Assembly: GCF_005484585.1 (NCBI RefSeq)
Contig: NZ_CP039435.1
Span: 744,001-808,000 of the forward strand
Direction: 5' to 3'
Length of the DNA: 64,000 nucleotides
Origin: Brevundimonas sp. SGAir0440
GTDB taxonomy: Bacteria; Pseudomonadota; Alphaproteobacteria; Caulobacterales; Caulobacteraceae
The notes below the pieces were generated by a model. That model made no database searches, was not told the DNA's origin, and saw nothing but the letters and a program-made list of their open reading frames with translations. Position numbers and translations under genes: made by a program. Positions 1 to 7,815 of the stretch are shown one piece after another. Every line of letters starts with the position of its first letter. The stretch's first letter is position 1.

Positions 1-648
1 GCGGACCTGGAGCGGCTGAAGGCGCTGGACATCGGAGCTGTGGTCGATCTGCGCCGACCCGGCGAGCGCCGCGATCAGCCGTCGCGCCGGCCCGACGGCT
101 TCAGCGGGCAGGTCATCGAAGGCGGCGTGGACGACGGCGCCGAGGCGCCGCACATCAACTTTCTGAAGACCGCCGATCTGACGCCGGACTCCGGGCGGCG
201 CTTCATGACCCAGACCTATCGCAGCCTGCCGTTCGACCCGTCGCATCAGGACGTGTTCGGCCGCTATTTTCAGGCGCTGGCGGATCAAGACCGGCCCGTG
301 GTGATCCATTGCGCGGCGGGCAAGGACCGGACGGGGTTTCTCGCCGCCCTGACCCACCATCTGCTGGGCGTGTCGCGCGACGACATGGTCGAGGACTATC
401 TGCTGACCAACACCGCAGTCGATCTGGCGGGCCGGGCGCCCGGCATCGCCAGACAACTGCACAAGATGACGGGTCGGGTGGCCTCGGACGACGCGATCGT
501 CGCCTTTCTGGGGGTCGAGGCCGGCTATCTGGAGGCCGCCTTCGCCGAGGTCGAGGCGCGGCATGGCTCGGTGGACGCTTATCTGCAGGAGGCGTTGGGC
601 GTCGATGCGGCGCGCCGCGACCGGATCGTGGAGCGGCTGACCGCGTGA
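1..648 (+). CDS. Tyrosine-protein phosphatase, 5' end missing
   Basis: The reading frame is open from base 1, so the N-terminus lies outside the window. The visible 215 residues carry the P-loop HCAAGKDRTG (residues 103-112 of the visible part), the CX5R signature of cysteine phosphatases, with nucleophile Cys104 and Arg110. An early segment reading VVDLRRPGER is typical of the tyrosine/serine phosphatase family (Y_phosphatase3) that includes Mycobacterium PtpB. No signal peptide can be judged. The stop overlaps the GTG start of pabB (GTGA), so the two genes are probably cotranscribed, although no functional link is known. Substrate cannot be inferred. Confidence 0.85.
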   Translation, partial: ADLERLKALDIGAVVDLRRPGERRDQPSRRPDGFSGQVIEGGVDDGAEAPHINFLKTADLTPDSGRRFMTQTYRSLPFDPSHQDVFGRYFQALADQDRPVVIHCAAGKDRTGFLAALTHHLLGVSRDDMVEDYLLTNTAVDLAGRAPGIARQLHKMTGRVASDDAIVAFLGVEAGYLEAAFAEVEARHGSVDAYLQEALGVDAARRDRIVERLTA

Positions 649-1949
649 GCGAGGTTTTCAGCCACACCATCGCGCGTGAAGCGCCCTGGGTCGATCCGGT
701 CGCGGTGGCGGCGGGTCTCGGCGGCGGCGACGGCGCCTTGGCCCTGTTGTCGGACGGCGGGCCGGGCGGTCGCTGGTCCCACGTCGCCCAGGCGCCGGAC
801 GCGGTGCGCGTCGGTCCTGTGGATGAGGCCGCGCCGTTCGGGGCGCTGCGGGATCCGCTGTTCGCCACCGGTGTCGTCGGTCTGGCCGCCTATGATGCTG
901 GCGCCCGGCCGGCCACCGGACCGCGCGAGACGGTTTGGCCCGATCTGATGCTGGCCCGCTATCCCGCCATGCTGAGCTTCGATCATCAAAGGCGCTCAGT
1001 ATGCGCCACGGGAAGAGGTGCGACGGCGGAGCAGGCGACGGCGGCGGCCGAGCGGGCCCTGACCTGGCTGGCGACGGCCGCACCGGTCGTGACCCCGTCG
1101 GCGCCAGCCGACCGGTTCGAGGCCGAGGCGCCGGCAAGCGCCTACCGCGACGCGGTCGCGGATGTGGTGGAACGCATCGGGGCGGGGGAGCTGTTCCAGG
1201 CCAATCTCGCCCGGGCCTGGTCCGGGGAGCTGAGCCCCGGTCGCGATCCATTCGAGGTCTTCCTGCGGCTGCAAAAGGAGCGGGCGTCGCCGTTCGGGGC
1301 CTATTGGCGGGTCGGGGATCGGGCGCTGGTGTCGAACTCCCCCGAACTGTTCCTCGCCTTCGATCCCGCCAGCCGCCGCATCGAGGCGCGTCCGATTAAG
1401 GGCACGCGCCCACGCGCGGACGATCCCGATCAGGACCAGGCCCTGGCGAGCGAGCTTCGGGCCAGCCTGAAGGATCGCGCGGAAAATCTGATGATCGTGG
1501 ACCTGATGCGCAACGATCTGGCGCGCGTGTCACGGCCCGGATCGGTCCAGGTGGAGACCCTGTTCGAAGTCGAGCAGCACCCGACGGTGCATCATCTGGT
1601 CTCGACCGTGACGGGCGAGGCCCAGCCCGCAGTGGGTCCAGCCGACCTGCTGGAGGCGACCTTCCCGCCCGGTTCGATCACCGGCGCGCCCAAGCATCAG
1701 GCGATGAAGGTGATCGCCGCGCACGAACGGCCGCGCGGACCCTGGTGCGGGTCGTTGTTCCTGATCGGCGACGGCGCCCTGACCGCATCGGTCTTGATCC
1801 GGACCGCCGGTTTCGAACGGAAAGACGGCGTCTGGAACTATCGCACCCTCGCCGGGGCCGGCATCGTCGTGGACAGCGATCCGGCCGCCGAAGAGGCGGA
1901 AACGGACGTCAAGATTTCAGCGATGCGACAGGCGTTGGTCGAGATGTAA
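645..1949 (+). CDS. pabB: Aminodeoxychorismate synthase component I
   Basis: A 434-residue chorismate-binding enzyme that would convert chorismate and ammonia or glutamine nitrogen to 4-amino-4-deoxychorismate for folate synthesis. The C-terminal two thirds holds the chorismate-binding motifs PIKGTRPR (about residue 250), NLMIVDLMRNDL (about 283) and PPGSITGAPK (about 340). The PIKG lysine is the covalent-intermediate residue of PabB enzymes and separates them from anthranilate synthase. The start is placed at the GTG that overlaps the phosphatase stop; an upstream extension in the same frame would run antisense-like through the phosphatase and has no family similarity. No pabA or pabC gene is adjacent, and no C-terminal lyase domain is fused. 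TrpE is the alternative, but the PIKG motif argues against it. Confidence 0.9.
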   Translation: MSEVFSHTIAREAPWVDPVAVAAGLGGGDGALALLSDGGPGGRWSHVAQAPDAVRVGPVDEAAPFGALRDPLFATGVVGLAAYDAGARPATGPRETVWPDLMLARYPAMLSFDHQRRSVCATGRGATAEQATAAAERALTWLATAAPVVTPSAPADRFEAEAPASAYRDAVADVVERIGAGELFQANLARAWSGELSPGRDPFEVFLRLQKERASPFGAYWRVGDRALVSNSPELFLAFDPASRRIEARPIKGTRPRADDPDQDQALASELRASLKDRAENLMIVDLMRNDLARVSRPGSVQVETLFEVEQHPTVHHLVSTVTGEAQPAVGPADLLEATFPPGSITGAPKHQAMKVIAAHERPRGPWCGSLFLIGDGALTASVLIRTAGFERKDGVWNYRTLAGAGIVVDSDPAAEEAETDVKISAMRQALVEM

Positions 1950-1952
1950 GGG

Positions 1953-2507
1953 TCAGCAACCGCTGCAAGGGATCATTTCAACGGTGCGCGGTCGCAGATA
2001 AGCCATGCGGCTGAACTTGGTCACATAGGGCGCGACCCGGTCGAATGGTGATTTGTAATCATAAAAGGCTTCGGCAACGATCACTGACTCGCCGTTGGCG
2101 AGCATGTCTGAAGGGACCTTGGCCTGCGCGACCGTCAGTTTCGACGAGATGCCTTTTCCAACGCTCCAGTCCACCTTGTAGGTCGTCGCGTTCACGCGCG
2201 TGACGCTGCTGACGCGTTGGGTCAATGAAGACGAAGCAAACGGCGCCATGATCAGATCGCCGATTGCGAACACATCTGTCAGGTCAGTTTTGCTTGTGCT
2301 GTCGCTCTGTGACACCAGGTCCGCCACCATCGCGGCGACGTGGCCAGTTCGTTTCAGCGCCATATAGCCCTGACAGAACTCCACCATGCTGAAATAGAAC
2401 AAGATCAGGATTGGCGCGAGGAATGCGAATTCGACTGCGGCGATGCCGCGAGTGTCGCGTCCGTATGATCGAACGAATGAGGGGATGCGGAAGCGCGTCA
2501 TTGCCAC
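1953..2507 (-). CDS. TadE/TadG-like pseudopilin
   Basis: A 184-residue protein with a short basic N-terminus, then RGIAAVEFAFLAPILILFY, the AVEF motif plus hydrophobic helix (about residues 20-45) of TadE-like minor pseudopilins. The remainder is a soluble periplasmic domain ending in paired cysteines (PCSGC). TadE-family proteins are processed by the Tad prepilin peptidase and help assemble Flp pili. It overlaps the upstream TadE gene by 10 bases and reads away from pilA, forming a three-gene minus-strand unit. In Caulobacter such genes flank the cpa locus under cpaJ/K/L-type names, but I cannot assign the exact letter. Confidence 0.85.
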   Translation of the reverse strand: MAMTRFRIPSFVRSYGRDTRGIAAVEFAFLAPILILFYFSMVEFCQGYMALKRTGHVAAMVADLVSQSDSTSKTDLTDVFAIGDLIMAPFASSSLTQRVSSVTRVNATTYKVDWSVGKGISSKLTVAQAKVPSDMLANGESVIVAEAFYDYKSPFDRVAPYVTKFSRMAYLRPRTVEMIPCSGC

Positions 2508-3037
2508 GGTTCATTGCGAAAAGCGGTCGTCGCCGTAAGCAAGACTTTGCCTGTTCCGATCCGAGATACCGCCTGGCTTAAAAGAGGCGTAGCGAGAGGA
2601 TGTGCATACCAGATACGGACCAAAATCAGATCACCAGCCTTGCCGCCGTTGTAGATGGTCTTTTTGTCATCCATGGCGTTATTGGTAATTGGGTCCTCGA
2701 CAGCCGGCGCGCTGAACTTGGGAATAACTCTCACATCCACGGTCATTCGACTGTCGCAGTCGGATTTGAACACAACCATCTTCGAGCAGACCTGGGCTTT
2801 GAACTTGGTCTTGTCGAAACCCTGCGCGTGAGCCTGGCCGGTGCGAATGAGACGGCCGCTATCCATGGCCGCCGTTTCAAGCACTGAATCCAGAACAAAT
2901 ACGACGCCTAACTCCAGGATCGAAAAGATCATCAGGAAGAAGGGGATGGCGACCATGGCGAACTCGACCGCAGCCGACCCGTCTCGCTTCCGCCTGAAGG
3001 GGCTGAAACGCGGCTTCAATGATCTCCGAGCGCGCAT
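2498..3037 (-). CDS. TadE-like pseudopilin
   Basis: This 179-residue protein starts with a basic segment and then SAAVEFAMVAIPFFLMIFS, the TadE pseudopilin helix with its conserved Glu. I start it at the ATG ending at 3037, giving MRARRSLKPRF; a longer frame exists upstream but would overlap the preceding gene. The C-terminal domain is periplasmic and includes cysteines that may pair. It lies between the CpaC-N-domain gene and the second TadE-like gene in the same orientation, so it is probably part of one operon for minor pilus components. It is distinguished from the neighbouring paralogue only by divergent C-terminal sequence. Confidence 0.85.
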   Translation of the reverse strand: MRARRSLKPRFSPFRRKRDGSAAVEFAMVAIPFFLMIFSILELGVVFVLDSVLETAAMDSGRLIRTGQAHAQGFDKTKFKAQVCSKMVVFKSDCDSRMTVDVRVIPKFSAPAVEDPITNNAMDDKKTIYNGGKAGDLILVRIWYAHPLATPLLSQAVSRIGTGKVLLTATTAFRNEPWQ

Positions 3038-3045
3038 GGTTGAAG

Positions 3046-3450
3046 TCAGGGGGCTGTGGGCGCAGCAGATGCCGAGGGGGACCGGACGCTGGGCGTGCAC
3101 GAGGCGCCGCAGGCCATCTCCGTCGCCTGTGCGCCGCGCCAGACCCGAACCGAACCGGTAGAGCCGCCTGTCACGACGATCTCACGCTTGAAAAGGGTGC
3201 GGCCTACACCGTCGACGGCAACGACTTCAGTGACGCCATAGCCCTTGCCGACAATAAACATGGTGTTGGCGTCGACCAGCGAGACATCTGCGATCTGGGG
3301 GTTGCCGACGATGATGGACGCGGCGGCGCCGCGAAGCTGAACGCGCGCCGAGCGATCGATCTCAACATTCAGCGCGCCGTCCTGGGCGCTGGCGACGACG
3401 GGGGCGACGATGAGGGCGGCGGCGATCAGGAAGGACGGGATGCGAGACAT
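3046..3450 (-). CDS. Pilus assembly protein with CpaC N-terminal domain
   Basis: A 134-residue secreted protein: signal peptide residues 1-22 (cleavage after VASA), then one copy of the N-terminal domain found in RcpA/CpaC secretins (pilus formation protein N-terminal region), recognisable by IIVGNPQIADVSLVDANTMFIVGKGYG. The same domain opens the true secretin CpaC encoded at 5526, so this is a free-standing version. It ends with a Cys-containing, Ser/Pro/Ala-rich tail. In Caulobacter a protein of this type (CpaI) is needed for pilus function; I infer the same role. It is first in the minus-strand unit with the two TadE genes and is divergent from pilA. Confidence 0.8.
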   Translation of the reverse strand: MSRIPSFLIAAALIVAPVVASAQDGALNVEIDRSARVQLRGAAASIIVGNPQIADVSLVDANTMFIVGKGYGVTEVVAVDGVGRTLFKREIVVTGGSTGSVRVWRGAQATEMACGASCTPSVRSPSASAAPTAP

Positions 3451-3687
3451 CGGCGACTCTTGATAGTGGCGCGTGCAAACGCGGACGCGCGCATGATGCA
3501 GCCGTGATCCTCAACAAAGGCTGAAGCGCCGATATGAGAATTTTCTTTGGTAAATCCGCGCGTAACCAAACCTCGTAGCTCTGATTTAACGGGGGTCTGG
3601 CATTTTGATCCTGCGTTTGGGGGTCAAGCGGGCTACCGGCTCCCCCCGCCAAGTTGCTCGCTAGACCATTTGAAAAAGGAACTACCC
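3451..3687. promoter_or_regulatory. pilA: Divergent intergenic region before pilA
   Basis: This 237-base spacer must hold the promoters of pilA (rightward) and the minus-strand pilus unit (leftward). It is AT-richer than its surroundings between 3530 and 3610. TTAACGGGGG and GTAACCAAA resemble CtrA half-sites, and Caulobacter pilA is known to be CtrA-activated. I could not fit a sigma-54 GG-N10-GC element: the best GG/GC pair is spaced 12. A good Shine-Dalgarno AAAAAGGAAC sits directly before the pilA ATG. Confidence 0.4.
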
Positions 3688-3867
3688 ATGACCAAGTTCA
3701 TCTCGCGCTTCGCCAAAGACGAATCGGGCGCCACCGCCATCGAATACGGCCTGATCGCCGCCCTGGTCGCCGTTGCTCTGATTACCGTGCTTGGCCCCAT
3801 GAGCACCAGCCTGAAGGCCACCTTCACGAAGGTTAAGACCGAGCTTGATACGGCGAACGCCGGCTAA
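3688..3867 (+). CDS. pilA: Flp/Fap-type major pilin
   Basis: A 59-residue Flp-family prepilin, the structural subunit of the Tad pilus. It has a short hydrophilic leader (MTKFISRFAKDESG), cleavage expected at the Gly before ATAIEYGLIAAL, and the diagnostic Glu5/Tyr6 pair of Flp pilins followed by a hydrophobic helix to about residue 38. The C-terminal part is short and polar. The ATG has a strong ribosome-binding site about 6 bases upstream. A good intrinsic terminator follows about 30 bases after the stop, which would let pilA be expressed far above the downstream cpa genes, as expected for a major subunit. Confidence 0.95.
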   Translation: MTKFISRFAKDESGATAIEYGLIAALVAVALITVLGPMSTSLKATFTKVKTELDTANAG

Positions 3868-3896
3868 TCGCCAGACGTTCAAAGCTCTTAGGATGG

Positions 3897-3926
3897 GGGT
3901 CGGAGCTGAAAAGCTCCGGCCCTTTT
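3897..3926 (+). terminator. Intrinsic terminator after pilA
   Basis: A GGG-t-CGGAGCT arm pairs with AGCTCCG-g-CCC around a GAAA tetraloop, then TTTT. One mismatch interrupts a ten-pair stem. Its position just after pilA and before cpaA suggests strong attenuation between pilin and machinery genes. Confidence 0.8.
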
Positions 3927-3965
3927 CGCATGGCGGCAACCCAACCTTAAGTCCTGTCGAACAAG

Positions 3966-4493
3966 ATGCCGGTCATGGATATTCTGCTGCTCACCCTGCT
4001 TGGCGTCTTTCCGGCCCTCGTGATCGTCGGTGGTCTGCACGACCTGATCACCATGAAGATCCCGAACTGGATCTCGCTGGCCCTGGTCGGAGCCTTCTTT
4101 CCCATTGCCTTTCTGGTCGGCGCCGTGCCGATGGATGTCGCCATTCATGTCGGCATCGGGTTCGCGGCCTTGCTGGTTGGCATGGGCATGTTCGCCGCTG
4201 GCTGGGTCGGCGGGGGCGACGCCAAGCTGCTGGCCGCCTGCTGTCTGTGGATGGGGATGAGCGGCGCGGCGCCCTTCTTGATCTACACCGGCATCGCGGG
4301 CGGCGCATTCTGCCTGGTGCTGATGACCGCGCGTCAGTATTTTCCGATGGTCGCCCCGTCGGTGTTGCAAGGCTGGGTCATCAATCTGATGCAGCCCAAG
4401 GGCGACATTCCTTACGGCGTCGCCATCGCCATCGGCGCCCTGCTGGCCCTGCCTGAAAGCGGCCTGCTGCTGACCTTCGCCTCCGGTCGCTGA
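3966..4493 (+). CDS. cpaA: Prepilin peptidase CpaA/TadV
   Basis: A 175-residue integral membrane aspartic peptidase of the A24 family that cleaves Flp prepilin leaders. About five hydrophobic segments are visible. The catalytic aspartates fit D25 in the HDLITMKIPNW segment and D79 in GGGDAKLLAA, the GxGD-like motif of this family. The methyltransferase domain of classical PilD is absent, as usual for TadV. A second ATG at 3975 gives MDILLL and is also plausible. It is the first gene of the cpa series after the pilA terminator and probably processes PilA and the TadE-like proteins. Confidence 0.92.
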   Translation: MPVMDILLLTLLGVFPALVIVGGLHDLITMKIPNWISLALVGAFFPIAFLVGAVPMDVAIHVGIGFAALLVGMGMFAAGWVGGGDAKLLAACCLWMGMSGAAPFLIYTGIAGGAFCLVLMTARQYFPMVAPSVLQGWVINLMQPKGDIPYGVAIAIGALLALPESGLLLTFASGR

Positions 4494-4529
4494 CACCCCG
4501 TTGACCGGCGTTCGCGGCGCTTAGGAAGC

Positions 4530-4580
4530 GTTAACCCGCAAGGCCCATGATCGTTAACGGTAGGCGTCGGGGGATGAATC
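4530..4580. promoter_or_regulatory. Candidate CtrA/CcrM control region before cpaB
   Basis: Two GTTAAC hexamers at 4530-4535 and 4553-4558, 23 bases apart, and a GANTC methylation site (GAATC, 4576-4580) lie in the 118-base gap between cpaA and cpaB. GTTAAC is the core of the CtrA half-site. Whether it is a real promoter is inference. Confidence 0.35.
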
Positions 4581-4611
4581 CGAAACACAGCGCCTGCTGG
4601 AGACATCCTGG

Positions 4612-5529
4612 ATGAAGCCCGCCCGCATCGTCGTCATCTGCATCGCCGCCGTCTCGGCCATTGGACTGGCCCTGGTGGTCCGGGCCATGGGGTCGTCGTC
4701 GAACGAACCCGCTGCACCCGCCGCCGCCGCGCCCGTCGAAGTCCGCCCGATGGCCAAGGTTCTGGTCGCCGCCAAGGACCTGGAACCCGGCAAGCGTCTG
4801 GTGGAGGCCGACCTCGAATGGAAAGATTGGCCCGTCGATGAGGTCAATCCCGTCTTCATCACCGATGGCTCCACGCCGGTGCCCGCCAAACCCGCTGCGG
4901 AAAGCGCGGCAGAGAAGGCGACGGACGCCGTGAACCGCGTCGCCAAGGCGGCGACGGAACTGGCCACGACCGGCGCCAAGTCCGACTATATCGGCTCGGT
5001 GGTCCGCGAACCCATTCTGGCCGGAGAGCCGATCGTGTCGCGCAAGATCGTGCGCGCGGGAGACAGCGGTTATCTGGCCGCCTATCTTGAGCCCGGCATG
5101 CGGGCCATGGCCATCGCTGTGACGGTCGAATCCGCCGCCGGCGGCTTCATCCTGCCGGGCGACCGGGTCGATGTGGTGCTGACCGCCGAAACCAATCGCG
5201 ACGGCGCCGTCGAGGGCGCGACCAAGTCCAAGTTCGCCTCTGGCGTCGTGCTGCAGAACATCAAGGTCCTGGCCATCGACCAGGCGACCCGCGTCGGCGA
5301 CGACGCCCAGGCCGTCGTGGGCGCCACCGCGACCCTGGAAGTCCGACCGCAAGACTCGGTTCTGCTGGCCCAGGCCAAGTCCGAGGGCGAACTGTCGCTC
5401 TCGCTGCGATCCTATGCCGACACCGCCGGACCATCCGGCGCCACACGCCGCCCTGTCGCGGCCGTTTCCCAACCCCAGGCCGTGCGCATCTATCGCGGCG
5501 GCGCGCCCGAAGTGGTGGCCGTGCCATGA
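4612..5529 (+). CDS. cpaB: Flp pilus assembly protein CpaB/RcpC
   Basis: A 305-residue periplasmic pilus assembly protein. Residues 5-25 form an N-terminal membrane anchor, followed by an Ala/Pro linker and a SAF domain (VLVAAKDLEPGKRLVEADLEW, about residues 46-66). The RcpC domain includes PGMRAMAIAVTVESAAGGFILPGDRVDVVLT (about 163-192), the most conserved stretch of the family. CpaB is thought to link the secretin to the periplasm or peptidoglycan. An Ala/Lys-rich segment (about 95-125) between SAF and RcpC parts looks like a low-complexity insert. The stop overlaps the cpaC start by four bases. Confidence 0.93.
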   Translation: MKPARIVVICIAAVSAIGLALVVRAMGSSSNEPAAPAAAAPVEVRPMAKVLVAAKDLEPGKRLVEADLEWKDWPVDEVNPVFITDGSTPVPAKPAAESAAEKATDAVNRVAKAATELATTGAKSDYIGSVVREPILAGEPIVSRKIVRAGDSGYLAAYLEPGMRAMAIAVTVESAAGGFILPGDRVDVVLTAETNRDGAVEGATKSKFASGVVLQNIKVLAIDQATRVGDDAQAVVGATATLEVRPQDSVLLAQAKSEGELSLSLRSYADTAGPSGATRRPVAAVSQPQAVRIYRGGAPEVVAVP

Positions 5530-7127
5530 GAACTCAACCGATGCGCCGACCCACGATGCGCAAGGCCGCCGCCGCCGCAGCCTGCGCCCTGCTCGCCACA
5601 CTGGCCGCCGCGCCTGCCGGCGTCGCCCAGACCCGCGCCGCCGTATCGACGGGTGCGGCGCAGCGTCTGATCAACCTGCCGCGCGGCACCTCGTTCGCGG
5701 TGGATCTGCCGGCCGACGCCCGCGACGTGATCGTTTCCAATCCGCAGGTGGCCGAGGCCATGCTGCATTCGCCGCGCCGCATCACCGTCATCGGCATCGC
5801 GCCGGGTGAGACCGACGCCGTCTTCCTGGACGCGGCAGGCCGCACCATTCTGAGCCTGCGAGTTCGGGTGGACGCCGGCACCAGCGCGCTTCAGGACACG
5901 CTAAGCCGCATCGCTCCGGGAGGGCAAATCCACGCGGAAGCCGTCAACGACAGCGTCATCCTGACGGGCGTCGCGGATAGTCCCGCTCAGGCGGCCCAGG
6001 CCGCGCGCGTCGCCGCCGCCTTCGTGTCTGCGCCGGAGAAGGTGATCAACATGATCAGCGTCGCCGGTTCCGACCAAGTGACGCTGCGCGTGCGCGTGGT
6101 CGAGGTGCAGCGCACCGCGCTAAAACAGCTTGGCTTCAGCTCTGACATTTTGAAGGGCGCGGGCATCCATTCGTATGGCTTCAGCCGACCCAACACCTAT
6201 GGGGTCAACGGATCGGCGGCAGGCGGAACGGGTCTGTGTTACGGTCAGACGGGTGGGCGAACGACCAACACCTCCAACTCCAATTCAACAAGCCAGACGA
6301 TCAATAGCGGAAACAGCGTCGTCGATACGTCGCAAACTTATAACGGCGATGATTTCAACTTCGACCGGACCACAACGACGAGAACATCTGGCAGCGCGTT
6401 GAGCAATACGATCTCGGGTATCGTATCGACCGCCTTCCAAACGATGACCGGCACGAATGCGAGCGGATGCCTGGAGGCCTTCGAACGCGTGGGACTGGCT
6501 CGGACGCTGGCCGAACCGAACCTGACGTCCGTGAATGGCGAGGCGGCGAACTTCCTAGCCGGCGGCGAGTTTCCGCTTCCGACGGGACGTGACCGGGAGG
6601 GCAACATCACCGTGACCTACAAGCCCTATGGCGTGGGTCTGGCCTTCCGCCCGGTGGTGATGTCCGGCGGTCGCATCTCCTTGCAGGTGAAGGTCGAGGT
6701 TTCAGAACTGACGGCGCAGGGTGGTTTCACAATCGGAGCCGGCACGCCCTCGTCCATTACTCTGCCGGGTCTGACGGTCCGGCGCAGCGAAAACACCGTG
6801 GAACTGCCATCGGGCGGCTCGATGATGATCGCGGGCCTGCTTCAGGAAACCACGCGCCAGACGGTGGACTCTCTGCCGGGGGTGACCAATCTACCGGTGC
6901 TGGGATCGCTGTTCCGTTCACGCGACTATCTGATGGGCGAGACCGAACTGGTCGTCATCGTCGAACCCTATATCGTCAGCCCGACGTCGCCCGATCGGAT
7001 GCAAACGCCGGCCGATGGCCTGCGGATCGCCGAGGACAGCCAGACCATCCTCTTTGGCCAGTTGAACCAGGTCTATGGGCTGCCGAATGCGCCCCCGGCC
7101 GGTTCGGTCGGCTATGTGATCGAGTGA
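5526..7127 (+). CDS. cpaC: Outer-membrane secretin CpaC/RcpA
   Basis: A 533-residue type II/III secretin, the outer-membrane pore of the Tad pilus. A signal peptide of about 35 residues ends at GVAQ. The pilus N-domain (NLPRGTSFAVDLPADARDVIVSNPQVAEAML) covers about residues 45-110, a BON-like segment follows, and the secretin domain runs from about 330 to 500, including the VNGEAANFLAGGEFPLP motif and a SGGSMMIAGLL strand. Between the N-domains and the secretin core lies an Asn/Ser/Thr-rich insert with two Cys (about residues 225-305). Start at 5526 overlaps cpaB (ATGA); an ATG at 5541 is also possible. Confidence 0.94.
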   Translation: MRTQPMRRPTMRKAAAAAACALLATLAAAPAGVAQTRAAVSTGAAQRLINLPRGTSFAVDLPADARDVIVSNPQVAEAMLHSPRRITVIGIAPGETDAVFLDAAGRTILSLRVRVDAGTSALQDTLSRIAPGGQIHAEAVNDSVILTGVADSPAQAAQAARVAAAFVSAPEKVINMISVAGSDQVTLRVRVVEVQRTALKQLGFSSDILKGAGIHSYGFSRPNTYGVNGSAAGGTGLCYGQTGGRTTNTSNSNSTSQTINSGNSVVDTSQTYNGDDFNFDRTTTTRTSGSALSNTISGIVSTAFQTMTGTNASGCLEAFERVGLARTLAEPNLTSVNGEAANFLAGGEFPLPTGRDREGNITVTYKPYGVGLAFRPVVMSGGRISLQVKVEVSELTAQGGFTIGAGTPSSITLPGLTVRRSENTVELPSGGSMMIAGLLQETTRQTVDSLPGVTNLPVLGSLFRSRDYLMGETELVVIVEPYIVSPTSPDRMQTPADGLRIAEDSQTILFGQLNQVYGLPNAPPAGSVGYVIE

Positions 7128-7813
7128 GCACATCCATGACTCGCACCCTGATTGCCACACTTCTGACGACCACGGCCCTGGCGCTCGGCGCCTGCGTCGG
7201 CGGCCCCGCCAGCTTGGGCGGAGAGCCGCCGCTGACGCCGACCTCGCGCTATCAGCTCCAGGTCGAGCCTGATCTGGACCGGATCGCGCTCGCGGTTCAC
7301 GAAACCGGTCTGTCACCAACGCAGAACGGCGCGCTGCAAGAGTTGGTCAGGCGTTATCGCTACGTCGATGCCGTGCCGATGGTGATCGAAGCCCCGGCCG
7401 GAAACGATCCGGTGGCGCTGAAGACCGCCTATGAGATTCAATCGGCCTTGGCGGCCTATGGCGTCGCGCCGGAGCGCATCACCTTGGTCAGCTACGCCGC
7501 GCCGGATCCGCGTGCGCCCGTGGTCGTCGGCTATCAGACGATCCGCGCCGCCGTGCCGCAGTGCGGAACCGCCTGGGGCAATCTGAGCCGGACCGGCGAC
7601 AATCGGTCGTCATCCAACTTCGGATGCGCCGTGACGGCCAATCTGGCGGCCCAGATTGAGGATCCACGCGACATCCAGCGGCCACGCGCCATGACGCCAG
7701 CGGACGCCGGGCGGCGAACCGTAGTGTTCGATGCCTATCGCGGCGGCAAGCCAACGTCGGCGGATCGTGAAGACCTGATCCGGGATACCGCCGTGTCCCG
7801 TGCGGTGAACTGA
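7124..7813 (+). CDS. cpaD: Pilus assembly lipoprotein CpaD
   Basis: A 229-residue CpaD-family protein. The N-terminus is a lipoprotein signal with lipobox LGAC at about residues 21-24, so it should be anchored in the outer membrane, where CpaD is thought to act with the CpaC secretin. Family features include a PHB-like fold and the segment PVVVGYQTIRAAVPQCGTAW followed by a second Cys in NFGCAVTANLAAQIEDPRDIQRPR, the typical CpaD C-terminal signature. The GTG at 7124 overlaps the cpaC stop; an ATG at 7136 would shorten it by four residues without affecting the signal. Confidence 0.92.
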   Translation: MSTSMTRTLIATLLTTTALALGACVGGPASLGGEPPLTPTSRYQLQVEPDLDRIALAVHETGLSPTQNGALQELVRRYRYVDAVPMVIEAPAGNDPVALKTAYEIQSALAAYGVAPERITLVSYAAPDPRAPVVVGYQTIRAAVPQCGTAWGNLSRTGDNRSSSNFGCAVTANLAAQIEDPRDIQRPRAMTPADAGRRTVVFDAYRGGKPTSADREDLIRDTAVSRAVN

Positions 7814-7815
7814 TC

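Noticed and set aside
3598..3620. Sigma-54 promoter upstream of pilA
   Set aside because: The GG and GC pair in TGGCATTTTGATCCTGC are separated by 12 bases, not 10.
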